DNA of 64,000 nucleotides from Amphirosellinia nigrospora (Eukaryota; Ascomycota; Sordariomycetes; Xylariales; Xylariaceae): the NCBI GenBank assembly GCA_004123355.1, contig SCHM01000002.1, positions 4,251,569 through 4,315,568 of the forward strand. Reading direction: 5' to 3'. The translations under genes were made by a program, and so were the position numbers. Positions 35,376-46,033 of the stretch are shown here, in pieces; position 1 is the first letter of the stretch, and the number at the start of each line of letters is the position of its first letter. Below the pieces are notes generated by a model. The model was not told where the DNA came from, ran no database searches, and was given only the letters and a program-made list of their open reading frames with translations.

Positions 35376-37699
35376 TTAGAGAGAATACCGGAACCCCTTA
35401 TTCTCAAGCTCCGTCTGGTCGTGCATGCCGGCCTCGATGGCGGCCTTCTCGTCCGTCAAGCCCGCGGCGTCGCGCGCCACGTTCACCCGCCACATGTAGA
35501 TGTATAACACAATTATGCTGACGAGTTTTACCGTGTAGCCTACCAGCATTGCGACGTAGGCGCTGTGGTAACCCGCTGGGAGAGAGAAGCGGTGTTAGTT
35601 GGGGGTTGCAGAAGGGGGGGCGGGATGTGTTACGGTGGTGTCGAAGTAGAAGGGATGGGGGACGGGATGATAGAGGAACTCACGGGCTTCACGATCGAGG
35701 AAGGTTTGGGGTCCGATGATGCTATTTTTTGCTTAGCAGATTGCCTCTTGCTCCATGGTATGTGGCGAGATTCGAGTTGTGCAGGGAATGCGATAACTGA
35801 ACGCCCTTCGTTCCCCTTTACAGACGAAATCGAGATGAGAAAGGGGGGGATGAATAGTAGGAGGATACGTACTTTCCAACGCAATAACCTATGAATAGTA
35901 TAACAGCCGTCAACTGCTTCTTTGTCGACCCGGCGATGTTGGACGAGACCATGGTCAAGGCCATGCTGAAGCCGAGACCTTGGAAGAAGCATAGCCAGAG
36001 AGCTACCAGACGGCCCCACTGTTGAGAATAACGTTAACTCAGTTCGATGATAACTCATAGTAAGTGAGCATGCCTTATTATCATCAGGTAATCTGACAAG
36101 CAGCGCGGCGCCGATGATACATATCGTATTAGCCACGATCATGGTCGGACACCGCGAACCACGCGGCCACTTGGTGCAGAGCCAGCCGCCGAGGATGAGG
36201 GACAGGAACTGCACGGCACCGCCGGGGATCTGGAGGTACTGCGAGCCCAGCGTGTCGAAGCCGAAGCTCTTGATGATGATGCTTGTGAAGCTTGTTATCG
36301 CCGCGTTGGGCACCTGGGCGCCTACTGCCATTATGAAGAGGATCCAGGTTTCTGAGGTGGTTGGACCGATGTTAGCTTGGGCTTGGATAGTCTGGCTCAT
36401 AGAGCTAAATTGTCGCCTGTGAGATAAAATCTTCGACTGAAAGAGAGGCGTGGGGAAGCTGTGACAGACTTACTGGGGTCTTTGGCACATTGGATCGCTT
36501 GGTGTTTCTTAAAGTGGTGATTCTTCACTCCTGATCGATTGCTCGCTACCTAAAATGGAATCTGTCAGCTAGGGGCGGCCAATTTCTTCATCCGAATGAA
36601 GATAGCGACCCCAACCCGATAGGCTTAATAGCTTTAATTGAAATCGTTGAAAATACTTACACGTTCTGTAGCGATTGTCCGTTCCCTCGGCGTCAAAAAC
36701 CGTGCAGTGGCAGGGACGTCGGGCAAGACGATGAAACTGATGATTCCCGAAAGTACGCTTATACCACCGAAAATGAGGAACACGTATTGCCACTGCGGAA
36801 GACCTGTAGTGATGTGACCAACGGCATAACCAATGAGGCCGCCGAACACTACGCGCATCCAGGCGTTAGAAATCACCACTCATCATACGAATTTGCTGGG
36901 AACACGTACTTGTGGCCAAGCCATTTGTGCAATAGTATGCCTCGAGACGTAGTGGCTGCTCATCGTTCTTGTACCAGATTGACATGATCAGGACGAAGGC
37001 GGGATTGACCTGCCATTGTTAGCTTGGTTCCTCCTCCTGATTTCATGACGAATTCATACGGTAGCTTCTACAAAACCTAGAAAGAAGCGATTTGTCGCAA
37101 TACCTCCGAACGATGTGCATGCCGGCGTCTGGGTTGATCAGTGTCAGTTTGGCGCTTTGAAGTGGACCAGCGCTCCCAGCCGAAGAACTTGACCCAATCG
37201 AGGATTCACTCACGGTCAAGACGATAGCTCCCCAGATGATAACCGTGACAGAGACAACGCGACCAACTGGTAGTCTTTGAATCAAGTAACCAGATGGAAA
37301 CTGACTAGCTAGGTAACCAAAGTAGAAAATGGAGCCTAATCAACCATCAGCTCACTCATAAACCGCGTGTGAATGAATGAATGGCTATATACTCAGCCAT
37401 GAATAATCCTGTCCGTGAAGGTGAGTTCCCTGCTGGAGTCCATAGGCATTGGCAAAGTTGATGGCGTTCTTGTCGAGGTACTGCAGGAAATAGAGGACGA
37501 AGAGGATCGGTACGACGTGGTAGTCAATCTTCCGAACGACCTTCTTTACTTCCTGCTCTGTCGCATCAACTCCGTCCCCAGACGTGAAGAAGGCATAATT
37601 ATCATCCAAGTCTCGCGAATTCGTGGTGATCTGGTCGGAAAGGCGGGAGTCCTTTTGCATGGCCGTCTCGGCTGCGTCTAGAGGACTGTGCGGCGCCAT
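35376..37699 (-). CDS. MFS transporter, allantoate permease (Dal5/ACS) family
   Basis: Multi-exon gene with about eight exons from the ATG at 37699 to TAA at 35376. The cytosolic N-terminus is followed by KKVVRKIDYHVVPILFVLYF, the typical start of TM1 in this family, then LQYLDKNAINFANAYGL, SSIFYFGYLASQFPSGYLIQ, FGGIATNRFFLGFVEAT, FGGLIGYAVGHI, RFLTPRERTIATERV (central loop), WILFIMAVGAQVPNAAITSF, IPGGAVQFLSLILGGWLC, LGFSMALTMVSSNIAGSTKK and a last exon with GYHSAYVAMLVGYTVKLVS. About twelve membrane helices are expected. The family imports allantoate, ureidosuccinate, nicotinate, pantothenate and similar anions. One intron (about 36074-36001) appears to use a GC donor (AAG/GCATGC). No frame breaks found. 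Confidence 0.88.
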
Positions 37700-40600
37700 G
37701 TTGTCAATCGCACAACTCTACGCGGTGTGGCAGCAGGGGTACGAAGAGGGATCAAAGAAACGGTTCACGAGGAGATATCCGGGTTTTATAGTCAACAGAG
37801 CTCTACGAAATGAGGCTACAGGGTAGACAGCTTTTCTAGAACGGCCAACCGCTACTGCACGCGGCGTATCGATGATCTGCAGCTTCCTCGCATTGGTTAC
37901 ATTTCTCTACTCTACGGGCGGATCTTCCTACTGAAGAACCTGAGCACACCATGGTGCCGTGGGCGGGAGCAGGGGCGTTCGCAGCTGCGGACCAGGTTAC
38001 TGGGCTATCCTATCGCTGTGTGAGCGACGATGTGACTGATCGGGCCATGGAAACCGAGGCAGCATGGGGACAACGGCGTGAGCTAGACTCGTTGAATATG
38101 AGAAGGTGGCGGGATAGCCAACGAGAACGGTTGCAATGCGATGGCATCATCGACAGCTGGGTTGAGGTGATTGAGGCCCGCACGTGGGTTGAATTTATAA
38201 GCGGAGGTGCGGGAACTAGTTTAACTGTCTCGATACGACCTTGCCTGCACCTCTATATCATGGAAGCTGAGAGGTTTGTAGTAGAATAGACACGAGATAT
38301 TTTGCATTCACTTCATTTGATTGTGATGGTGATTTAGACGACGTCGCTAGTGTTGAGGTGAGCATGTTAGTAACTTCACGTCGCAAACTTAGTCGGCACT
38401 CTGAAGCTACTAGATGCTCACTAGAACTAATAGCTTATAGAGCTAAGTCCCGAATAGTATTGCCGAAGGGAAGAAATGTGGGGAGATCTCCCCTCTATCA
38501 GCCCCTGTATACTTAAATACTACGCTCGCTGCTAGAGAGACGACGATTCACACCATCCAGTGTGATGTCGGTGAAGACTTCTAATTCAGTTTGGTGTTGC
38601 GATGAACAGTAGGCGTTATGTGGTAGAAGTTATAGATGAACCGAGATGGCGACCTTTATAGTCTCATACCTGTCTAACCTTAAGCGAGCCACGTCGTCTT
38701 GGGCGGATATCCCCGAAGAAGCAAGGGTTTGTTGAAAGCATAGCATCGGACTTTATATATAAATCCGCCTGGACATAACCATCCCGGCAAGCGAACTCTC
38801 GTCGATTTCTTTGATTTTTTGAGCTTGGTGACTCAATTATTCTAGAGAAGCCAATGGCATGACGACATCACAGTCAGAGAAGGGTCAGGAATAAGCACGT
38901 TGTTAGTTAATTGTGCAAGAAATCTGAGGTTCCCCAACTATTAAGCTTAGGTTGACGAAGTAACAGGCATGCCTAACAATATGACATAATCCCCCATCTT
39001 CTGGTCCGCGTAATACTCCATGAGCCGGCTTAAAGTCCGGTCCAGGCTCTTCTCGTAGTCCCTTTTTTCGCCACTCCGAGTTGTCAATTGGTACCAAGTC
39101 CCAGGCACGAAGGTTCGAATTCGTATCCAAAGATAGCGGGATTCTTTCAACAATGGCTGTCTCAAATACGACAGCCCCCACGTCCATTTAAGTAATCCTA
39201 AATTTACCTACCTTAGGTACCGAACTCCGTTACTCCGCGGGAATCCAAATCAATATGGAGAAATCTCTTCAAAAATGTCAGAAGACTTGGAAAAGGAGGA
39301 CGAGTTGATAAATAAAGGTGTAAGCGGTAAGCGGCAGACTTGAGCTAGGACTTGGGTACGCGCTAGCAACCTTCTAGAAAACTTCTAGACTATCCGTTAG
39401 CGCAAATCTTTCAACATGGGATAGGGCTAGGTACAAGTAGTCATCCACCAAGATGGTGGGTTATCTAATTCTACCCAACCCATCCTTACACATGGGGGCT
39501 ATAGACAACTCAGCCTCAACGTCATACCCAATGCCAACTGGTAACACAACCAGGGGGGATCATTACCCCTAGGTACTTACACATGTATGTGGAATCTAAT
39601 TCCAATCCCCTACAAGCGGTACAGCATTGTCGCAAAATAACCCCATGTCTACTGAACTAATATCACATTGAAGTAAACAAAGTTGCTCTAGTACAATTCT
39701 CGAAACAACAACATCATGCAGCTACAATTGAAATCATCTAGCAGGATGACATTTCGCTCGACAATTAGTGGAGCAACGTTCCCGGTGTTTCTAGACGTGA
39801 GTGTGGAACAATTCACGGAACAGACCGAAACGTACGTAAGGTAGGTACCTACAGTACCTCCCTCCTACACCTAGGTGTGAACGGGTGAGAGGCCCAGCCA
39901 AGACTTCCAAGTTGGGTTCCTGTTGTTTAGACGGCGGCCATATCCTATCTACTTCTTGGCGTGTTAATGACACCGGGCACTTAACTAAGATCACACACTA
40001 ACAACCTCAAAGTCCTGTACCATTTCTGAAAACCACCACCATCGTATAAAACTTACCAATAGCAATACATACCCAATTTTAGTGCCTCGCATCTCTGCTC
40101 TCATCTATTTCCAGTGTATCCAACGTCGATACAGTCAATCCTCTCCGTAGCCATCGTTATTAATGCTCTTACTGGCAATCGCTTCCCTTCGTCCGCACCA
40201 ATCACCAACCTGGTCTGCCTCTGCTGGTGATGCTGCCAGCATGTTGTTCGGGGAAGACGTTGAAGATGTGAAACTTAGCTATCTTGATTTCTACTGTAGG
40301 TAAGTCCCGGCCAAGTCTCGGCGTCTTTTCATCGGGGCCAATCCTTCCGCCGAAAAAAGATGACATCGAGCCCTGTCACAACACCGGTAAGTGCGAGATC
40401 TGAGTTGGTGGCGCCGGTTGACGGGGTTCACCCACGGGATGTCCGTCGAGCGCGATTGACATTGCTGGCGCAAGCGTTGGCTGAGCCATGCGCCAGAATG
40501 CTTTCTTCGACAGCGATGCTGACCAGGTTTCTCGATGGTGAAGCCACGCAATGCGAATCACGCGTTGCAGGTGCCAGAAGCGGTGCTTTAGTTTACTGAT

Positions 40601-42320
40601 CAATTGATCAGCATCCCTCTTCAGTTGCTGCCTCCCACCGCTGACAAATGTCACCTGCCTCAAGCCTCGTCCGATGAATTGGGTCATGACTGATGTTCAA
40701 TGACGGCCAACGCTTCGTCTTGGTGACATTTTCTGAAATCGCCTCAGGCAGAGCCATAACATCATGCGATAGGCAGCATAGCCCGCGACGATACAACGAT
40801 GCGACAATGCAACCATGGCATACACGCCCTTGCAGATCACCCGCACTGTTGGGACCCGAATGATTGGTTCGTGTTAGTAATAGAGCGATAGAACCGACCG
40901 ATGTCTTTCTAGAACATCCTTGCGAACGGTTTAACCCCCGCCCTCGAGGGTTTAACGAGTTAACGGTTAGCCGGCCCAGGTCAGCTACCGGGAAGCAATA
41001 TTCAACCATCGCTACGTCACCCAGCATGGTCATCATTGTCACTCCCGTCTTAAATCCTACTCTAATGGCTTGTTTCCATCAATGGATCCAACCCGGGACC
41101 TAGCCGCGGATCCTAGTGTGAGGGCCCTTGTCACCCAGCCCTATGGGCCTCATACTAGGCTAGGGCCATCACCCTTGACGCGGTCGTCGACGATGGCCGC
41201 ATCGCCTCGCCATCTACTACACGTACCACCACCAGAAGGAGAAATCCTACATCCCACCTCGGCCTCCATCTCCAATGCACGGTTCTCATGTTAAGACATG
41301 CAAATAGTTACGGATTGCGTAATCCTCCTTGTTATGAGTCTCTAGCTACCACCACAGGTAAAGGTGCTTAACCGACTCCTACCACTTCTAATAGATATGA
41401 CTCTTGTTCCATACTCCCGGTAATAACAAGGCCATTCTCCTTGTTTGTCAGCCTTACTCCTGTCCCAAGAGACTTCTCTCACTCTTCTATTTCTATTTCT
41501 CTTGATATTGTCGTTGCTCTTTGAATATGAGGGTCCTAGAAACCGTAAACCCCCAGTCTAGTTTCAATAAATTTGACATGATGACCAAATTTAGCGATTA
41601 GCGGCGTCAGCTACGAGTATTGACCATCATGAGGAGGAAGTTTCAAAGCTGTGTCAACTGGTTTTCTAAGTTCAGGTAGGCTTGAATCTAAAAATGCATA
41701 TCCTACAGCTAGGTGTACGATCCTTCAGGTCTCAGTATATATATCACGATATGCCTCGAGCCTGTTATGTAGACCCCATCTCATAGGCAAGTCAGTCTCT
41801 CTACTACAGTTGTGTATAATCACGATTTCCTCATTCATCAAGTGCTCGCCCCATCTAGGCTACCAGCGTAACCCTCTACTTCTCGGACAACGCGACAACC
41901 TACCGTCAAACATTGACGCCCTTTTATCTACATCTGAGGTAACCGTAATACGACAGCCTAAGCCAGTTGACGCATTTTTTCTCAATCATTCTTGCGGGTT
42001 CTTCTCAGCAGTGTTGTTCGCCTGACTTTGGTGCGCTATCGCCGTTCGGAGGCTTCCGGGTTGTTTTCTGAATTTGGGGCTATAAAGACGATACGACGCT
42101 CCCGAGAGTGACCAAAAGCACACAGAACGCTACAGCAGCTTAAAATTTTCATCATATACGAGCACTCTTTTAAGGTATGGGCTCCTACTTGGCCTCAGTA
42201 GGGTATCGGGAACTAACATATTGCAAAGCCCGGCTTCGGCTCATTGGACGGAATCGCATTCCCTTCACCGGATATCCAACACGGAGATACCGAGCACAAC
42301 TTGCCAAGAATCTTACCATC
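37700..42320. other. Gene-poor region, 4.6 kb
   Basis: No gene with recognisable features. Open frames such as 37951-38289 (+), 38903-39187 (-), 40608-41042 (-) and 41651-42025 (+) lack domain motifs, signal peptides or splice support. One ACCTAGGT palindrome lies at 39869-39876, within a dense patch of GTAGGTACCTA words (39838-39876). No terminal inverted repeats were seen. Confidence 0.5.
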
Positions 42321-43170
42321 ATGGGTTCAGGTTCAACCAGCCGAAGCTCCCGGTCAAGCAAACATGTACGTAAGAGGCTTTCGCCATCATCATCATCATC
42401 ATCATCATCGTTGCTCCCTCATATTGGGTACCATCACCGGACCTTGTAGGTTACGCGGGGGTCGCATGCCGATATTAACCGTATTGATAGGGGTCAGTAA
42501 AGCAAGCGATCGAGTCACTGAAGAGTCATAAAGTCAACACATTAACCGAACTATGCCGAATCGAACGAATCGCGGTTACTTGTGAGAGCGAGGACGAGCT
42601 GCAAGCGTTCCAGGAACCCTTGGCCGCTGCGTGGGAATACTACGTGAGCAGTAACCAGCTGCTGCTGGAGCTAAGAGGCTTAACTCGTAACTACCCCGCC
42701 TCAAGCACCTTAGTTGAAGAGGCTCGACGGCTCGTTAGCGAGGATCCGGATTCAAGTCGGAGTTGGAATACGGCATGGTTATGCCTGGTCAAAATCCGTG
42801 ATGCGTACGTCAAACCTCTTGTGCTCACTACTCCCACATCACTGGGCCTCTTCCAGTCTTTTATTACCCACCTCGAAATATACAGGAGCTGACTAAGGGC
42901 GGAATAGAGGATTGATATTAACCTGTGCGCAATTCGAGGCGCAGAAGCCGGAGATGTGGGGTGGCCGGTATCCCACCCCGGAGGAGGCCGAGCAACTCAC
43001 CCGGTGCTTCGTCTACGAGTGGACCCAGGCCGTGGACAAGATGCTCCGGCATTGGCGCAGTGCCCCGTCTGGGTTTAAGGGTGTAACTAGGTTTAAGAGT
43101 GAATTTTCTTCATCTTGCCGATTAGCGTCGATTAGGCTTTTTATTGACCATGGCCAAAGGCGACTTACGT
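42321..43170 (+). CDS. Hypothetical helical protein
   Basis: Not a family I recognise. Exon 1 (42321-42365) encodes MGSGSTSRSSRSSKH; the Gly2 after Met would allow N-myristoylation. A 125-nt intron carries a (TCA)n microsatellite. Exon 2 starts at 42491 (GSVKQAIESLKSHKVNTLTE) and runs through ELCRIERIAVTCESEDELQA, EPLAAAWEYYVSSNQLLLEL and TAWLCLVKIRDAY to about 42808. A third coding stretch (about 42915-43078) reads CAQFEAQKPEMWGGRYPTPE and EQLTRCFVYEWTQAVDKMLR in good protein style, but I could not settle its acceptor. The real 3' end is uncertain. Soluble and mostly helical. The N-terminus suggests membrane association (inference). Confidence 0.5.
42384..42411. repeat. (TCA)n microsatellite
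   Basis: About nine TCA/ATC units in tandem inside the first intron of the hypothetical gene at 42.3 kb. Confidence 0.93.
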
Positions 43171-43565
43171 GATCCGAGGGGGCGGCTAGGCTTAGACCAA
43201 GGGGCGTTCTGTATTATAGTAGACTTTGATATCCAACTCATTAGACTAGATAGACTATAGATTTCTCATTTCTTTCTTCCATGTGGCATAAGTGGGTTTA
43301 GAAAAGTATGGGTAGTTGCTTCGGTCTCCATGCTAACGATGTGTGTTGTGCTGCAAGATAAGACACGAATAACGTCTCAAATAAGGTATAGGACAATAGG
43401 TTGTTTTACTTACTTTTATGCCCGTGCGAACCATCATGAATAGCATTTCTATAAACAAACAAACATAATCGTACCTACAGGTTCGAATACCTATGTAGCT
43501 TTCAACTCCTACCTGCTCTTTCCCCATCAACACTCCTTCCTATCTTGCACGAATTATTGTTCATC

Positions 43566-44212
43566 ATGGACTGCTCCGACGACCCGACGGGCCAGAGGCA
43601 TGTCTCCAAGCACAAGCTCTTCCGTAGGCGGATGGAAAGCGGAGACGAAGCCGACGTCAGCAACCTCGACGACCCGAACCTAAAGCGCGAATGCATGCTC
43701 GCCCCCCAGCATAAGAAGCCCGGAGTCGTCGCAGATCACGTCAAGTGCCGGTTCCGCGCGAATCTGTCCAACAAGTCGGACATGTGCTCCCTCAACATCG
43801 CGGATTACGGCCGCGTCGAGAGCGAGAGCGAAGACGAGCTGGTCGCGTACCTACCACAGTACCAGTTCGACCGCGTCCTGCTCGTCCGCCAGATCTGGGT
43901 CTGCAAGTACCTGGCGCCCGACGCGGACTGCCGCATGATATTCGACGTCCCCCAGCGAGAGCCCGGGCGCTTGGCGCAGGTCACTATCTGGCGCGTCGCC
44001 CCAAGATCGAGAACGACGACGGCGCCGCGACCCCGGATGCCCCGACAAGTGATCCTCCCGACGGCCAGGCGGCGCTACCCTCCAAGCCCGTGAGAAAAGA
44101 TATAGGGCACTTTCAACTACGGACAGTACGTAAATATTCCGACAGTAGCGTAGTCAGTACTAATCATGTGTGCAGCGTCGAGCTATGTCGCTTCCCCTGC
44201 CCCGCGTCTTGA
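43566..44212 (+). CDS. Hypothetical protein, charged, ending in acidic Pro-rich tail
   Basis: Not recognised. The ATG at 43566 (MDCSDDPTGQRHVSKHK) is preferred to an upstream in-frame one because the sequence is conserved-looking only from here. The body contains KLFRRRMESGDEADVSNLDD, CRFRANLSNKSDMCSLNIAD, QFDRVLLVRQIWVCKYLAPD and IFDVPQREPGRLAQV. One C seems to be missing at 43999-44002. Reading on in the next frame gives a tail (PKIENDDGAATPDAPTSDPP) of plausible low-complexity composition and a stop at 44212. Without the correction the frame ends at 44093 in an Arg-rich tail that looks accidental. No signal peptide or membrane helix. It has a bias to charged residues, and several Cys could bind metal. 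Confidence 0.5.
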
Positions 44213-45008
44213 GGCAAGTGTCGTTGGTCGCTTCCGACATTATCGCGAAACAAGACGGCAAGCTCGACACGCCAAGGGATATTCGGAATACCAGGATAGC
44301 CCCGGTTTGAGGGTTAGATGAGCTGGATTACAGATGATCTACGCAACGAGGTCGACGTGTCGGGTTAGCGACAGAGGGAATATTCACATTGCGACCAAGA
44401 TACAGAAAGGATGGATGGATATGGGGCATTTTGTAAAACTGAATTGGCATCTCGTCATGTACAACAAGATTGGCGCGCGGATGGAAAATGGCAATCGGGA
44501 TACTTGAACGATCCGTTATAAGATAATGAATTGATGATGTTAAAAGACTATTGCTGCTGCAAGAGTTGCCTTACCATGTTTACGTCATAAAATGAACAGC
44601 TGTTGGCGAATGAACAACAGCTGCCGAAACGAGCTAGGATAACTAGGATAAGGGGTTCGGTCTTCGATCGGCATTGCCCCTCCATCTTCCATCCCCAACC
44701 TTGATCTGCCCTCCATTCTCAATTCAAAGGAGAATGGCGTCCCCATTAAAGCCCGAGGAGGCGGTAGTTGCCACGCCGGGTGGAAACGGCTGAGGGAGTT
44801 GAAGGAAGGTTCAAGCTTTCGTAACAGGTACGATATCTAGTGCCAGACTTATGAATATCCTCTAACTCGGTGGTCACCACGATAGAGAACCATCGCTTAT
44901 CCCCTTGTCCCAGAATCCCGCCATCGGAAACCCCTTTTATTTTCATCTTCGTCACCGACCCAAACTCGCCCCGGTCCTCGAAATAACTCGGATTCGACGG
45001 AAGCGGCC
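44213..45008. other. Intergenic, no gene seen
   Basis: About 800 bases upstream of the QPRTase gene. Several pyrimidine-rich patches near 44660-44720 suggest the promoter or 5' leader. No other features. Confidence 0.55.
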
Positions 45009-46033
45009 ATGTCGCGCGAACAGCCCATTCACCACGGCTCCCTCGGGCACTCCTCCCGCCAAGCTGGAAGGCCCAGATCACAGCCTGGCTAGCCGAAGAC
45101 ACGCCCTCCTTCGACTACGCCGGCTACGTCGTCGGCGACCATCCCCGCACCGCCACGCTCTGGGGGAAGAGCGCCGGCATCATCGCGGGGGTGCCCTTCT
45201 TCGACGAGATCTTCAAGCAGTGCGGCTGCACGGTGGAGTGGCACGCCGCCGAGGGGAGCTACATCGAGCGCGCCAAAGACGGGTCGAGCAAGGTCAAGGT
45301 CGCCACCGTGTCGGGCCCGGCGCGCGGGCTGCTGCTCGGCGAGCGCGTGGGGCTCAACCTGCTCGCGCGCTGCTCAGGCGTCGCCACGGCGAGCCGGAGC
45401 CTGGTCCTCGGCCTGCGGAGCGCGGGTTACCGCGGCATCCTGGCGGGCACGCGCAAGACGACCCCGGGTTCCGGCTGGTCGAGAAGTACGGCATGCTCGT
45501 CGGCGGCGCCGACGCCCACCGCATGGACCTGAGCGCCATGATCATGCTTAAGGACAACCACGTCTGGAGCCGCGGCAGCATCACCGAGGCCGTGCGCGCC
45601 GCCAAGATGGTCGGCGGCTTCGCCCTCAAGGTCGAGGTCGAGGTGCGCGATGAGGCAGAGGCCGACGAGGCCATCGAGGCGGGCGCCGATGTCGTCATGC
45701 TAGATAACTTCACCGGCGACGGCGTGAAAGTGGCTGCGAGGAGCCTCCGCGAGAAGTGGAAGGGGAAGCGCGAGTTCTTGATCGAGGTCAGCGGTGGGTT
45801 GCGCGAGGACAACGTCTTTGATTATGCGAATAATGGTGAGTTTCTATCTTCCATGGACATCGCCGTTTCTCACGCACTGGGTTTCACGTTCGCGACAAAG
45901 AAAGGCCAGTGGTGAGCTAATTTACTTTTGCTATCTAGATATCGATATCATCTCTACGAGTTCCATCCACCAGGGTACGTCGCACGTCGATTTCTCGTTG
46001 AAGATCAACCAGGCCCAGAAGACGACGGAATAA
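45009..46033 (+). CDS. BNA6: Nicotinate-nucleotide pyrophosphorylase (quinolinate phosphoribosyltransferase)
   Basis: Two exons (45009-45835, 45939-46033), 308 codons after two missing bases are allowed for (one C near 45049-45052, one T at 45469-45470). The enzyme converts quinolinate and PRPP to nicotinate mononucleotide in de novo NAD synthesis. Visible: [20 protein letters not shown] near the N-terminus, [31 protein letters not shown], the substrate-binding [27 protein letters not shown], and the barrel end VEVSGG-like [18 protein letters not shown]. The second exon supplies [12 protein letters not shown]. The start is the ATG in [14 protein letters not shown]. Essentiality of the pathway in the absence of nicotinate argues that the frame breaks are sequence errors. 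Confidence 0.92.

Noticed and set aside
40291-41042. Set of overlapping open frames that could suggest a gene
   Set aside because: Frames on both strands overlap, are Arg/Ser-rich, and have no start context, splice signals or motifs.
43455-43500. tRNA B-box-like sequence GGTTCGAATACC
   Set aside because: The bases on either side do not pair as a T-arm, and no A box, anticodon arm or acceptor stem fits.
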